Shown: positions 17,401 to 25,386, counted from the first letter of the stretch. The stretch: DNA of 33,409 nucleotides from an uncultured Lachnospiraceae bacterium (GCA_902795715.1 CADBME010000010.1:1-33409), one strand, 5' to 3'. The notes: generated from the sequence alone by a model not told the origin. Numbers and translations are program-made.

Positions 17401-17406
17401 ATTATA
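17401..17406 (-). promoter_or_regulatory. Possible -10 box for the small ORF/DUF6514 pair
   Basis: A perfect TATAAT on the minus strand in an AT-rich 277-base gap after the dehydrogenase gene. The hexamer 17 bases upstream (TTCCAT) is a poor -35. A TTACC-N7-GGTAA inverted repeat lies at 17439-17455, just upstream of that position, and could be a protein-binding site. No clear terminator for the dehydrogenase gene was seen in this gap. Confidence 0.3.
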
Positions 17407-17553
17407 GGAAATATGTAAGGAAAATGGAATGTTATTTTTTACCATATATGGGTAATTCTTGTTCTTATACTTTCAAATTATTTTCCATAATCTAATTTAT
17501 ATGTTAATTATTTACATTTACAAAATCTATTTCCAATGATAGTATTAATCTTT

Positions 17554-18513
17554 TTATCTTAATCCCGACTGATACAAAACTTTTTCCATTTTTTCTGCTG
17601 CCTGCCGGAAACGGGAGAACTCCTCCTGGGCCCATCTTTCTTCCAAACGTTTTTCCACTCCATTGACTCCGATGATGGAAGGAACTGAGAGGGAAATGCC
17701 CTCAATCCCGTACTCACCCTGAAATACCGTGGACACCGGTGCGATGGTCAGGCGCTGGTTCAGAACCGCCTGAGCCAGATAGCAGACACAGGTTGCGATT
17801 CCGTAATGGGTTTTGCCCTTGTCTGCGATAATCTCAGCTCCCATGGTTCGCACCTTCCCTGAAAGTTTATTCTGGACCTCCTGGGTCCATTCCAGGCCGA
17901 CATTTTCACAGTATTCTTCAATAGGAACTCCGGCTATGGCTGTGCGGCTCCAGATGGGAATCTGGGCATCACCGTGCTCGCCGACGATAGTCGTTTTGAC
18001 GACCTCCGTATTTAATCTGGTATAATCCGCAATCAGTCTTGTAAGTCTGGATGTGTCCAGGACACATCCGGTTCCGAAAATCATTCCATTAGGAAGGTCC
18101 ATCCAGCGGGAGCATTGCCAGACCAGAACATCCACCGGATTGCTGACCATCATGATCACGCCCCGTGTGTAGTATTTCTTAAGCTGGTCGACTACATTTT
18201 TCAGGATATGGACATTGCCGGCAATCAGATCCAGCCGGGTTTCACCCGGTCTGCGGTTTCTTCCGGCCGTGATGATAATCAGGTCACAGTCCCTGCAATC
18301 TTCATAGTCTCCGGCTCTTACGGACGAGATTCCCATATCCGGTATCCCGTGCTGGATGTCCAGAGCTTCTCCCTCGGACTTTTTCTCATCAATATCGATC
18401 AAAATAATCTCACGGGCAAGCCGCCTGATGGTCAGGGCATAGGCAATAGAAGCTCCTACAAAACCGGATCCGATAATGGCCACTTTTCTTTTCAGTATTT
18501 CAAAATCAATCAT
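17554..18513 (-). CDS. LDH/MDH-superfamily dehydrogenase; LDH-like framework with malate-type Arg
   Basis: A 319-residue NAD-dependent 2-hydroxyacid dehydrogenase, NAD being inferred from D40 at the end of the second beta strand (I-L-I-D-I-D). The Rossmann G-S-G-F-V-G motif, catalytic H180 (G-E-H-G-D), D153 and R156 (L-D-T-S-R) and substrate Arg R93 are present. The frame looks like L-lactate dehydrogenase (P-G-E-T-R-L-D-L; K-T-H-Y-G-I). However, the specificity loop reads A-G-R-N-R87-R-P-G-E, with Arg where lactate dehydrogenases have Gln (Gln102). In Bacillus LDH that single change makes a malate dehydrogenase. It will probably be auto-annotated as ldh; malate/oxaloacetate is at least as likely. 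The ATG at 18511-18513 is chosen because GGAGAG precedes it; it overlaps the NUDIX gene by 8 bases. Confidence 0.85.
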   Translation of the reverse strand: MIDFEILKRKVAIIGSGFVGASIAYALTIRRLAREIILIDIDEKKSEGEALDIQHGIPDMGISSVRAGDYEDCRDCDLIIITAGRNRRPGETRLDLIAGNVHILKNVVDQLKKYYTRGVIMMVSNPVDVLVWQCSRWMDLPNGMIFGTGCVLDTSRLTRLIADYTRLNTEVVKTTIVGEHGDAQIPIWSRTAIAGVPIEEYCENVGLEWTQEVQNKLSGKVRTMGAEIIADKGKTHYGIATCVCYLAQAVLNQRLTIAPVSTVFQGEYGIEGISLSVPSIIGVNGVEKRLEERWAQEEFSRFRQAAEKMEKVLYQSGLR

Positions 18514-20095
18514 AAGAATTCTCTCCATTTTCTATTTTTATCTCTTCTTCTTTACACCTGTCCAAAAATTCATAAAGAATCCTCGCGGTCACTCCCCAGA
18601 TAGTCTCGGACCAGCCATTGTAAAAGTAAACAGGATTCTTTTTGGATCTCCATCCGTAATTTCTCCCGCCGGGGATCAGATCATAGGGAAAATCATCACC
18701 GGGAAGGGTTTGAAGTCGGGTTTGATAAACGCCGGGCTTCTGGGCCATCAGTTGGGAAAAGGGAACCGTGAAAACATAGTCCACTTCATCCCGGGACCAG
18801 GTTCCCTCATAATCGTGAAGGATGGCGGCGAAGGGCCATATGGATGCGCCGCCCGGTCCCATGACCGGATCCAGAGCAGCCAGGATCTCGACCTGTTCTT
18901 CCCTGACCAGAAGCTCCTCCCCTGTCTCCCTGACCGCAGTCCGGGCCGGGACTTCTCCCGGATCCATGCCGCCGCCCGGGAAACAGACTTCTCCCGGCTG
19001 GATGTCAAGCTTCTGTGCTCTTTTTTCAAACAAAATATGATACTCCCCATCTTTTTTAAGCAGGGGAATGACGACAGCGGCTTCCCCTTTGCGCCTTCTT
19101 GACAAGCCGGGAATATGATGATGCCAGATCCTCCGGATCCTGGCCGGCAGATCATCCCGCCTTTCTTTTGCATCCGGATCGTGACCATCGGTCTCCGGCA
19201 GATTTCCGGCCTGTCCGGCTGCATTTTCAGGTTCGGCAAAATTGGGAGCGCCGACTTCAGGCAGCATTACCGAAGGTCCGTATTCTTTAAAATGCATGAT
19301 CATATCCGCCGTCAGCGAGAGGTCGGCATTTTCCTGTCCGATCTCCTCCCTGGGAATCCACTCGGCTACAGCCAGCTCCTGCCCGTCAGGATGAAGGGTT
19401 TCATCCCCGTCTACCTGACAGTAATAGCCCATCAGAAGATTATCGGCAAATCCCCAGGGCTGGCTCTTATAATACTGAATATTTTTTACATGAAGTCCGG
19501 CTTCCTCCAGCACTTCCCTGCGAACCGTATCCTCCACACTCTCACCAATCTCACAGAAACCTGCAATCAGTGCAATACCCCGGTAAGGTCGGTCTTTGTA
19601 GCGGGTAAGAAGAATCCGGTCCTTATTAATCACAGCGACAATCACGGCAGGAGCAATCACCGGATAAATCTGGTTTCCACAGGAGGGGCAGACCAGCTTT
19701 CTCTCACCCAGTCCGACTTCCGTTTTTTCCCCGCAGCGGCCGCAGAAGCGATGGTTCCGGTACCAGCTGTAGAGGTGTCGGGCTGTCATACCTGCAAAAC
19801 ACAGGTCTTTGGGGAGGAGTCGGCGGAAAACTCTGCCGGACTTGTATTCAAATCCGTCTGCAGCCGGCTTTTGTACTCCCTGATAAAGATAATAATTTGT
19901 CCGGTCGATCCGAAAAAGATACTGGAGATCTGATTCGTCGAACATTGAAGCCGTCGGAAGACTTATGTCATCTCCCTGACCGGCTTTTCTGACCAGGACT
20001 TCCTGGTCTGCAAAGACAAAAACCGGGTCATCGGCCCCGGGGGGTTCCGGACTGTATTCATTATGGAATATGTGAGGAAAGATATCCTGAATCAT
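18506..20095 (-). CDS. Tandem NUDIX protein: NudC-type NAD(H) pyrophosphatase fused to CoA pyrophosphatase-like domain
   Basis: A 529-residue two-enzyme fusion. The N-terminal half is NudC-like: a zinc ribbon C118-x2-C121 ... C136-x2-C139, a full NUDIX box at 179-201 (G-x5-E-x7-R-E-x2-E-E), and S-Q-P-W at 211-214, the NAD(H) pyrophosphatase signature. A polar linker (about 280-320) leads to a second NUDIX domain. This has the CoA-specific pattern R359-A-x8-G-x3-F-P-G-G375 and a second complete box (G375, E381, R389-E390, E393-E394), ending with N-G-x2-x2-I-W-G-x-T-A-R-I-L. Both catalytic boxes are intact. One Arg of the PROSITE-type CoA motif is Asp here. Start: ATG at 20093-20095, 8 bases after AGGAGG; a further upstream ATG contains that site and is rejected. 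It overlaps the dehydrogenase gene by 8 bases. Confidence 0.88.
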   Translation of the reverse strand: MIQDIFPHIFHNEYSPEPPGADDPVFVFADQEVLVRKAGQGDDISLPTASMFDESDLQYLFRIDRTNYYLYQGVQKPAADGFEYKSGRVFRRLLPKDLCFAGMTARHLYSWYRNHRFCGRCGEKTEVGLGERKLVCPSCGNQIYPVIAPAVIVAVINKDRILLTRYKDRPYRGIALIAGFCEIGESVEDTVRREVLEEAGLHVKNIQYYKSQPWGFADNLLMGYYCQVDGDETLHPDGQELAVAEWIPREEIGQENADLSLTADMIMHFKEYGPSVMLPEVGAPNFAEPENAAGQAGNLPETDGHDPDAKERRDDLPARIRRIWHHHIPGLSRRRKGEAAVVIPLLKKDGEYHILFEKRAQKLDIQPGEVCFPGGGMDPGEVPARTAVRETGEELLVREEQVEILAALDPVMGPGGASIWPFAAILHDYEGTWSRDEVDYVFTVPFSQLMAQKPGVYQTRLQTLPGDDFPYDLIPGGRNYGWRSKKNPVYFYNGWSETIWGVTARILYEFLDRCKEEEIKIENGENSYD

Positions 20096-20107
20096 AAAAA
20101 AAATCCT

Positions 20108-20130
20108 CCTTTCACACATTATATGAAAGG
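20108..20130. repeat. Inverted repeat centred on the -10 box of the NUDIX operon
   Basis: CCTTTCA (20108-20114) and TGAAAGG (20124-20130) flank the TATAAT box symmetrically, 9 bases apart. A further TGAAAGG stands at 20150-20156, upstream of the -35. Three copies of one heptamer around a promoter suggest an operator, though part of the inner copy coincides with the AGGAGG ribosome binding site. Confidence 0.4.
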
Positions 20131-20146
20131 AAGATTATTATTGCAA
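20118..20146 (-). promoter_or_regulatory. Sigma-A promoter for the NUDIX-dehydrogenase pair
   Basis: TTGCAA (20141-20146) and TATAAT (20118-20123) with 17 bases between, in the 65-base gap after lepB. The predicted start near 20111 is almost at the ribosome binding site (20105-20110), so the 5' untranslated leader would be only about 16 bases. Confidence 0.7.
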
Positions 20147-20160
20147 GTTTGAAAGGTTTT

Positions 20161-20724
20161 CTAGTGTAGTTTGCCGAAAGCGGACAAGGGCCAGATCCGT
20201 ATCCAGACTTTTCCGGCCAGTTTCTCTCTTTTCACCGGCCCCAGCAAGGGATCTCTGGAATCCCTGCTGTTATTCCGGTTATCCCCCATCAAAAAGTATT
20301 CATCCTTCTGAAGAGTATATGGACCCGGCAGGAGCATATCCGCAGCAGGGCCGTCAATTCCCTGCCTGATGTAATCTTCCTTGCCATAGATATCGCCTTC
20401 CAGGACCTTGCCGTTAATGGTCACCTTCCCGTCTTTGATCCCTATGGTTTCCCCCGGAAGGCCGATGATCCTCTTGATATAATAATCACGGACTTCTTTC
20501 CCATTCACTTCCCTGGGGACACCGGGACAGATGGCAATTTCAAATCGCTTAGGATCGCGTAAGCGATAGGTCAGCTTCTCGACAATCAGGTTATCTTTGT
20601 CATAGAGGGTATTTTCCATGGAAGCCCCATCAACTACAGCTCTCATGGCCACTAAGTGGGTAAAGAGAAAGGAGAACAAGAAAACACCTCCGATGTATAA
20701 GATCCATTTAACGATTTCCTTCAA
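20161..20724 (-). CDS. lepB: Signal peptidase I LepB
   Basis: A 187-residue type I signal peptidase that cleaves signal peptides at the outer face of the membrane. It has one N-terminal membrane segment (about 5-26). The Ser/Lys dyad is S35 (D-G-A-S-M-E-N-T-L) and K84 (Y-Y-I-K-R-I-I-G-L-P-G-E), and the conserved box G-D-N-R-x-N-S-R-D-S-R lies at 147-157. The start is TTG (20722-20724) with GAGGG 7 bases upstream. It follows the amidase gene by 72 bases with no terminator between, so both likely use the promoter at 22.04 kb. Confidence 0.95.
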   Translation of the reverse strand: MKEIVKWILYIGGVFLFSFLFTHLVAMRAVVDGASMENTLYDKDNLIVEKLTYRLRDPKRFEIAICPGVPREVNGKEVRDYYIKRIIGLPGETIGIKDGKVTINGKVLEGDIYGKEDYIRQGIDGPAADMLLPGPYTLQKDEYFLMGDNRNNSRDSRDPLLGPVKREKLAGKVWIRIWPLSAFGKLH

Positions 20725-20796
20725 GCCTGGTCCCTCTTTTCTGTCTTTTTCTTTTCAAATCTTTTATGCCCGGTTTCCGCTTTATTCTTTCTTAGC

Positions 20797-21987
20797 TTAT
20801 TCTTTCCTGGCTTTTTCTTTCAGGCTGATCCAGACATAATAAGCCAGCAGGAGAAGAACCAGCCCGGCTGTAAGCTGCATGCTCTTTCTCCTGGCTCCGG
20901 GAAGAGCTCCTGTGGAAGAAGGGGTGGATTGGCTGTCCGCCATCTGATCCTTCCGGTCCTCTGCCTCTTTCTGATCCTTTGTCTCTTCCTGGTTGGCCAG
21001 CTCATTTTTGCTTTCTTTTTCCTCATTTTCTGAGGGATCAAAGCCATTTGCATTGCGGGACAGGGCAAGCTTGTAACTCTTATCACGCACGGACAGATAA
21101 GACCCCTGCTTGGCATAGCAGACCAGGGTCTTGCCATTGTCTTTAAAAGGTTTGAGAATCTTCCCGGTCTCCTTGTTCTTCAGACGGAGATAGCGGGCGA
21201 TTCCCCTGGCATCTGCCCGGGCCATTTCACGAAGCTTGTCATCGGTTTCCAGATACCCGTAATAATCATGTTCACTGTCAATAAAGGCATGCTCTACCAG
21301 GATGGATGGAAGCTTGTGGATGCCGCCATTGCGGATGATCGCATAGTAATCGGCAACGGATCCATCCGGGTAGGTTTCCCCATCAGTCGACAAACGCCGG
21401 ATCAGACCGCGGTTGGTCACGCCGATCCGGGACAATTCCTGTAAAATGCTCCTGGCTGCTTTTTTCTCTTCCTTATTCAAGGCCGGACGGAAGCTGCCCT
21501 TTTTGGCAACGATAGCGCTGCAGCCACTGGAATAGGCACAGGCCGGATCATAAGAGTCAAAATGAATGCTGACCATGAGGTCGGCCTTCTGTTTCAGGGC
21601 TCTCCTGGTTCTTTCCTTCAATGGAACAAACTTGTCTTTTTTCCTTGTGAGTCCCACAGAAACATTTTCATACTTGAGAAGCTCTTCTTTAACCATTTTG
21701 GCAAGCTTCAGCGTCAGTTTTTTCTCATCGGCTCCGTAACCGGCCGCGCCGGAGTCATCACCACCATGACCGGGATCGAGGGTAACGTGGAAAACTACAT
21801 CCTCCCCGGCAGAATCCTCTTGTCCGTCCGTCGATGTCACTTTTGCCGTTTCTTTTGCCTCGGCTGCAGAAGCCGCAAAAGAAAGCACTGACAGGCACAG
21901 GATCATTGTCCATACCATGATCACAGAAGCCTGCCTTCCCATTCGAAAAATACTAATCGGGTTCTCTCTTTTCGGAACAATCCTCAT
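20797..21987 (-). CDS. N-acetylmuramoyl-L-alanine amidase (Amidase_3), membrane-anchored
   Basis: A 396-residue peptidoglycan amidase that cuts the bond between MurNAc and L-Ala. It begins with a signal peptide or anchor (hydrophobic about 21-41, ending A-S-A-A-E-A). The Amidase_3 domain spans about 66-275 with zinc ligands H74 (DPGHGG), E87 and H142 (SIHFDS) and the catalytic E232 (LVEHAF). A region rich in Lys/Glu/Asp (about 325-365) leads to a second hydrophobic helix near 371-389 and a short basic tail. The enzyme therefore appears tethered at its C-terminus, which is less common than secretion or wall-binding repeats. AGGAG lies 7 bases before the ATG. Confidence 0.9.
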   Translation of the reverse strand: MRIVPKRENPISIFRMGRQASVIMVWTMILCLSVLSFAASAAEAKETAKVTSTDGQEDSAGEDVVFHVTLDPGHGGDDSGAAGYGADEKKLTLKLAKMVKEELLKYENVSVGLTRKKDKFVPLKERTRRALKQKADLMVSIHFDSYDPACAYSSGCSAIVAKKGSFRPALNKEEKKAARSILQELSRIGVTNRGLIRRLSTDGETYPDGSVADYYAIIRNGGIHKLPSILVEHAFIDSEHDYYGYLETDDKLREMARADARGIARYLRLKNKETGKILKPFKDNGKTLVCYAKQGSYLSVRDKSYKLALSRNANGFDPSENEEKESKNELANQEETKDQKEAEDRKDQMADSQSTPSSTGALPGARRKSMQLTAGLVLLLLAYYVWISLKEKARKE

Positions 21988-22034
21988 CCTTCACTCCTGA
22001 TTTCTTCATCATAATTTCAACAAGCATGGATGCC

Positions 22035-22063
22035 ATTATATTACACATTTTCCCTGAATGCAA
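22035..22063 (-). promoter_or_regulatory. Sigma-A promoter for amidase-lepB
   Basis: TTGCAT (22058-22063) and a perfect TATAAT (22035-22040) are separated by 17 bases on the minus strand, just after the terminator of the upstream gene. Confidence 0.75.
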
Positions 22064-22069
22064 GAAGAA

Positions 22070-22097
22070 GCCGCCGGAATTATCTTAAACCGACGGC
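22070..22097 (-). terminator. Terminator of the tannase-like gene
   Basis: On the minus strand GCCGTCGG and CCGGCGGC pair over 8 positions (one G-U) around a 12-base loop, followed by TTCTTCTTG. It lies 44 bases after the stop codon, and the amidase promoter begins directly behind it. Confidence 0.65.
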
Positions 22098-22141
22098 AAT
22101 TTGTGTATGTTGATATCTCTTTAGAGCATCTGCATCATCTT

Positions 22142-23710
22142 TTATTTCCCAAAATGCTTCTTCCACTGCCAGAGGGAGAATACCGGCACCTTTCCCTGAC
22201 AGATCATCCGATCTTCCTCAAAGTCATACTGGAGGGTTTCAAGCCAATCCGGAGGATTCTTCTTCTCTACCCAATCCACCAGGGACTTCATGCCGGAAGC
22301 GTTGGTCACATTGGGACCGGTCCAGTCATAGAGAGCATGGCCGGCCTTTTCCGGCAGGAAAATGCGAAGACACTCATTCAGTTCTTTCTCCGATGTAAAA
22401 TGCCTCAGGGCCATACGGTAGAAATCTACTGTCAGCTGATTGGGGACTATAGGATCTCCGGTTCCATGGCTTATGAAGAGCTTGCCGCCCCGGGCGGCAA
22501 AAGCTGTCAGGTCCGACTCATAGAAAGAATACTCGGCAAATTCCTCCAGGTGATCATAATAAATCTGTTCAAAGTCCGAGTAGGAAAGTCTGGTCACATC
22601 CAGATTCGGATCATGGGCGATCCATCGCATACACTGGAGGGCAATAGGCATGATGACCAGCTTGCCTTCTTCATCTTCCAGGAGGCACCCGAAGTCCCGA
22701 TATCCCACGGTCCACTGGGCAATCTCCGGTCCGAAACCATAGGTAATCCTCTTCCCGTCGGAAAGAACCGGCCCGCACCAAATCTTCAGCATCACGGCAA
22801 TATCTTCCGCTGTGATGGGGCCGTCCGGCGTCTCGAGGCCGGGAAGGCCGCGGACAAACTGAATCCAGGAAGCCGATTTCAGGTCAAAGGGTCCCATGGA
22901 TATGCAGCGATTGCAATTCCTGATGTAATCATAAACCGCCTGGAACTTCTTGAGGGAAACCTTATGTTTTTCATTGTTGAGGACAATGGGAGCCCAGAGA
23001 ATGGAGAACATGAGATTGTAACAATCATATCCCGGTCCGTCAGCCCACAATCCGTCATAATCTTCCGGATACTTCTGAGCCTCCACGATTACCTGGCGTC
23101 CGCCTCCGGAAGTTCCATGCATATAACTGTGACGGATGGAAACGCCGTAGGCAGCTTCCGTGATCGCCTTACCGGCCAGAGTCATGGTATGGGTTCCCTC
23201 AAAGGCCCAATGGCGAATCATGGTCCAATCCGGGCTTCCGTCCTTAAGAAAGCCCCAATCCACATCCAGAAGGGTTCCCGTCCCGCCATTGGTTACGGCA
23301 CAGGCATAGCCATTTCTCACGGCGATGGGCCAGGTGGTCATGTTGGTCGTCTGAAGAATACACCAGTCAAACTCCAGGTTGGTTCCCGCCCCGGCAACAC
23401 CCATGAAGTCCCCGTTCCAGCGAAGGGGAAGATAAACCCTGATCTCACCCAGGTGATTTCCCCCGATCTGCTCCACAATATCCACCTCATAGAAAGCCGG
23501 AACATTGGTCAGGGCCGGTTTACCCTCTTCCGCATAAGTGCCGTCCGGATAATACTTCACTCCGGCCAGAACCATAGAGGGATACTTCCGAATCGCCTCG
23601 GCAAGGATGTTATAAGAACATCTGGAGTGGAGCCTGCTGTCCACCGGCAGATTCTCTGTCTCTATCCAGTTGTAGAAATCATAAGAAAGCCAGTTCTTAT
23701 CATGCAGCAT
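22142..23710 (-). CDS. Tannase/feruloyl esterase-family alpha/beta hydrolase lacking the CS-D-HC cysteines
   Basis: A 522-residue hydrolase of the tannase/feruloyl esterase family, which cleaves esters of plant phenolic acids. The catalytic triad is readable: S201 in H-G-T-S-G-G-G-R-Q, D419 in S-H-G-T-G-D-P-I-V-P and H458 in A-G-H-A-L-Y. In characterised members the nucleophile and histidine are each next to a cysteine (CS-D-HC), which form a disulfide. Here the residues next to them are T200, A457 and A459, so both cysteines are missing. There is no signal peptide, suggesting a cytoplasmic enzyme. Start: ATG at 23708-23710, GGGAG 8 bases upstream; an in-frame GTG three codons earlier is less likely. 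Monocistronic, with its own promoter and terminator. Substrate unknown. Confidence 0.82.
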   Translation of the reverse strand: MLHDKNWLSYDFYNWIETENLPVDSRLHSRCSYNILAEAIRKYPSMVLAGVKYYPDGTYAEEGKPALTNVPAFYEVDIVEQIGGNHLGEIRVYLPLRWNGDFMGVAGAGTNLEFDWCILQTTNMTTWPIAVRNGYACAVTNGGTGTLLDVDWGFLKDGSPDWTMIRHWAFEGTHTMTLAGKAITEAAYGVSIRHSYMHGTSGGGRQVIVEAQKYPEDYDGLWADGPGYDCYNLMFSILWAPIVLNNEKHKVSLKKFQAVYDYIRNCNRCISMGPFDLKSASWIQFVRGLPGLETPDGPITAEDIAVMLKIWCGPVLSDGKRITYGFGPEIAQWTVGYRDFGCLLEDEEGKLVIMPIALQCMRWIAHDPNLDVTRLSYSDFEQIYYDHLEEFAEYSFYESDLTAFAARGGKLFISHGTGDPIVPNQLTVDFYRMALRHFTSEKELNECLRIFLPEKAGHALYDWTGPNVTNASGMKSLVDWVEKKNPPDWLETLQYDFEEDRMICQGKVPVFSLWQWKKHFGK

Positions 23711-23767
23711 GATCCACACTCCCAGCTATTGCTAACCCACAGGGCACACTTATCCATAGTTATTTGC

Positions 23768-23776
23768 ATTATACCA
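23768..23776 (-). promoter_or_regulatory. Extended -10 promoter for the tannase-like gene
   Basis: TGG-TATAAT on the minus strand (TATAAT at 23768-23773), an ideal extended -10; no clear -35. The leader would be about 50 bases. Confidence 0.6.
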
Positions 23777-23815
23777 CAGGCAGCAAAAAGAAAGAACAGA
23801 AAAAATGCGAAAACA

Positions 23816-23834
23816 CTGAGAATAAATTGCTCAG
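23816..23834 (-). terminator. Weak terminator candidate after the VanW gene
   Basis: CTGAG/CTCAG with a 9-base AT-rich loop, followed on the minus strand by TGTTTTCGCATTTTTT. The stem is short, so confidence is limited. Confidence 0.35.
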
Positions 23835-23870
23835 ATCTTCAACAATTTTTCTGCTCTGATTCTGCTGATC

Positions 23871-25307
23871 CTATTTGGCTTTCGAGCTTTTCTTATCTTT
23901 CTTATTCTTATCCTTATCCTTCTCTTTATCCTTCTTTTCCGGTTTTCTGGTCCCGACCCGGACAACCGTCGGCGTGGACATATAGCTGCTGGTATTTACC
24001 AGCTCTCTCTTGTCCTCTTTGCCCTTCTCATGGATTACTTTCCACAGTCTGGCCGAATACCCGGTGTGACCGGACTTCTCAACAACCTTCTTTCCGGCCT
24101 TCATGGACTTGTCCTTGATGGTTTCGGTATGAGGGGGAAAGGTCCCCGTGGTCTCCGAAACAAACTCAATGCTCCGGTTTTTATCCCGATATTCCTTGCC
24201 GAAAATAGTAAATGTGATCGTATGGTCATCGTGGGTGGCTCCCATGATATAGATGGGAGAATCCAGATTATTTTTAAAACGGAAGTCCTTCTGGTCTCCG
24301 GATATGGCTGCATCTTCCGACAGGTCTACATAATGAACCGTCATGGAATGGTTGTTTCTCTCAAGAATCTCCAGCTCGGACCGGAGTACCGCATTGTAGA
24401 GGGTGGTGGACACCTGACAGATACCTCCGCCATAAGTCTGGACCGTGGTCCCGTTCTCGTAGGAACCGGCAAGCCGGTAGCCATTTTCCCTGGTAAATGG
24501 CGTCACGGCATCATGGACCGAGAAAGAATCCCCGGGGTAAAGAATGGTCCCGTTGATATGGGCACATCCATTCTCCACATTCTTACACCGGCCATCGGAA
24601 GACCCTGCATAGGATGTGGTAAAAGTCCCCAGTTTATTTTTAATAACCGAGTACTCTGCTCTGGTATGTTCTGCCTTATCCTCTTTATAATCCAGAGGAA
24701 AAACCAGGGCCCCATCCTCCCATTTACCCTGAGAAAGGCTGGAAATCACCTGATCCGCATTCTTCTCAAGATCCATATCAAGGCCATTCACCTCATCCGT
24801 GATGATAAACTTCCCATTCTTCCGGGTAAGGGTAGCATCCTTTTTCTTTGCCAGAAAAGACTTCTCCACCGCAAGAATTTTCTTTCTGGCCGTCTCCTCA
24901 TCATAAGAGAAAGCAATAGGGTAATCCCTGGGCGCCTTAGTCAGCCCATAAACCGTCTTAAAACGATCGACAATATTTCCTGTCTTCCCAAGCAAGTAAG
25001 CCTCCCTGATCACCTGGGGATTATCCATATCCAGGCCGATCTCCGAAGCGGCAAAGGAACTCTCCTTCTCCCCCGCCTGCAGGGTAATGGTCTGCCCCTT
25101 CACACCCGCAACATAATCCTCAACCTTCTTTCTGGCCTCATCCTCCGAAAGACCACCCATATCCATGCCGCCAATCGATACTCCGGGGTATACCTGAGGA
25201 ATATCTACATATTTTTTATAATACCAGGCAGCACCACAACCGGCCCCGATCAGCACTGCCAGAAGCAAAAGCAGCAAGCCGATACCTATCTTTTTTATCT
25301 TGCCCAT
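23871..25307 (-). CDS. VanW family protein with N-terminal membrane anchor
   Basis: A 478-residue surface-anchored protein. A hydrophobic helix (about residues 7-28) is followed by an extracellular part. Residues about 35-220 match the YoaR-type peptidoglycan-binding module (I-G-G-M-D-M-G-G-L-S-E-D-E-A and a repeat near 135-205). The VanW domain (about 225-355) carries the signature G-G-G-I-C-Q-V-S-T-T-L-Y-N at 293-305. Then comes a G5-like segment and a very Lys-rich tail (last 25 residues). VanW is found in some vancomycin resistance clusters, but its reaction is unknown; no other van gene is here, so resistance should not be inferred. ATG at 25305-25307 is preferred over an in-frame TTG upstream that is too close to the AAAGG site. 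A strong promoter with an operator-like palindrome precedes it. Confidence 0.85.
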   Translation of the reverse strand: MGKIKKIGIGLLLLLLAVLIGAGCGAAWYYKKYVDIPQVYPGVSIGGMDMGGLSEDEARKKVEDYVAGVKGQTITLQAGEKESSFAASEIGLDMDNPQVIREAYLLGKTGNIVDRFKTVYGLTKAPRDYPIAFSYDEETARKKILAVEKSFLAKKKDATLTRKNGKFIITDEVNGLDMDLEKNADQVISSLSQGKWEDGALVFPLDYKEDKAEHTRAEYSVIKNKLGTFTTSYAGSSDGRCKNVENGCAHINGTILYPGDSFSVHDAVTPFTRENGYRLAGSYENGTTVQTYGGGICQVSTTLYNAVLRSELEILERNNHSMTVHYVDLSEDAAISGDQKDFRFKNNLDSPIYIMGATHDDHTITFTIFGKEYRDKNRSIEFVSETTGTFPPHTETIKDKSMKAGKKVVEKSGHTGYSARLWKVIHEKGKEDKRELVNTSSYMSTPTVVRVGTRKPEKKDKEKDKDKNKKDKKSSKAK

Positions 25308-25376
25308 AACAAACAATACCTTTCATAAAGTAAATCAACAGGCAGCAAATAAACCTGTAATATGCAAAAATAACAC

Positions 25377-25386
25377 TACAAATGTA
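25377..25386. promoter_or_regulatory. TACA-N2-TGTA operator-like palindrome at the vanW transcription start
   Basis: TACAAATGTA lies immediately downstream of the -10 box, covering the predicted transcription start. TACA-N2-TGTA is the core recognised by the BlaI/MecI/CopY repressor family. No regulator gene is in the window. Confidence 0.4.

Noticed and set aside
23650..23748. Short upstream ORF overlapping the tannase-like start out of frame
   Set aside because: It lacks a ribosome binding site and has no other support.
22058..24118. A 686-codon open frame on the plus strand, opposite the tannase-like gene
   Set aside because: It shows no recognisable motif, while the minus strand carries a complete catalytic triad, ribosome binding site, promoter and terminator. 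It is a codon-bias shadow.
23871..25307. VanW gene as evidence of vancomycin resistance
   Set aside because: No vanA/B/H/X/R/S-like gene is nearby; VanW proteins are widespread in Clostridia without resistance.
24030..25328. A 432-codon plus-strand frame opposite the VanW gene, and similar long frames at 7849-9312, 3558-4640 and 31211-32116
   Set aside because: Each lies fully antisense to a well-supported gene, lacks domain motifs and runs through several real genes or gaps.
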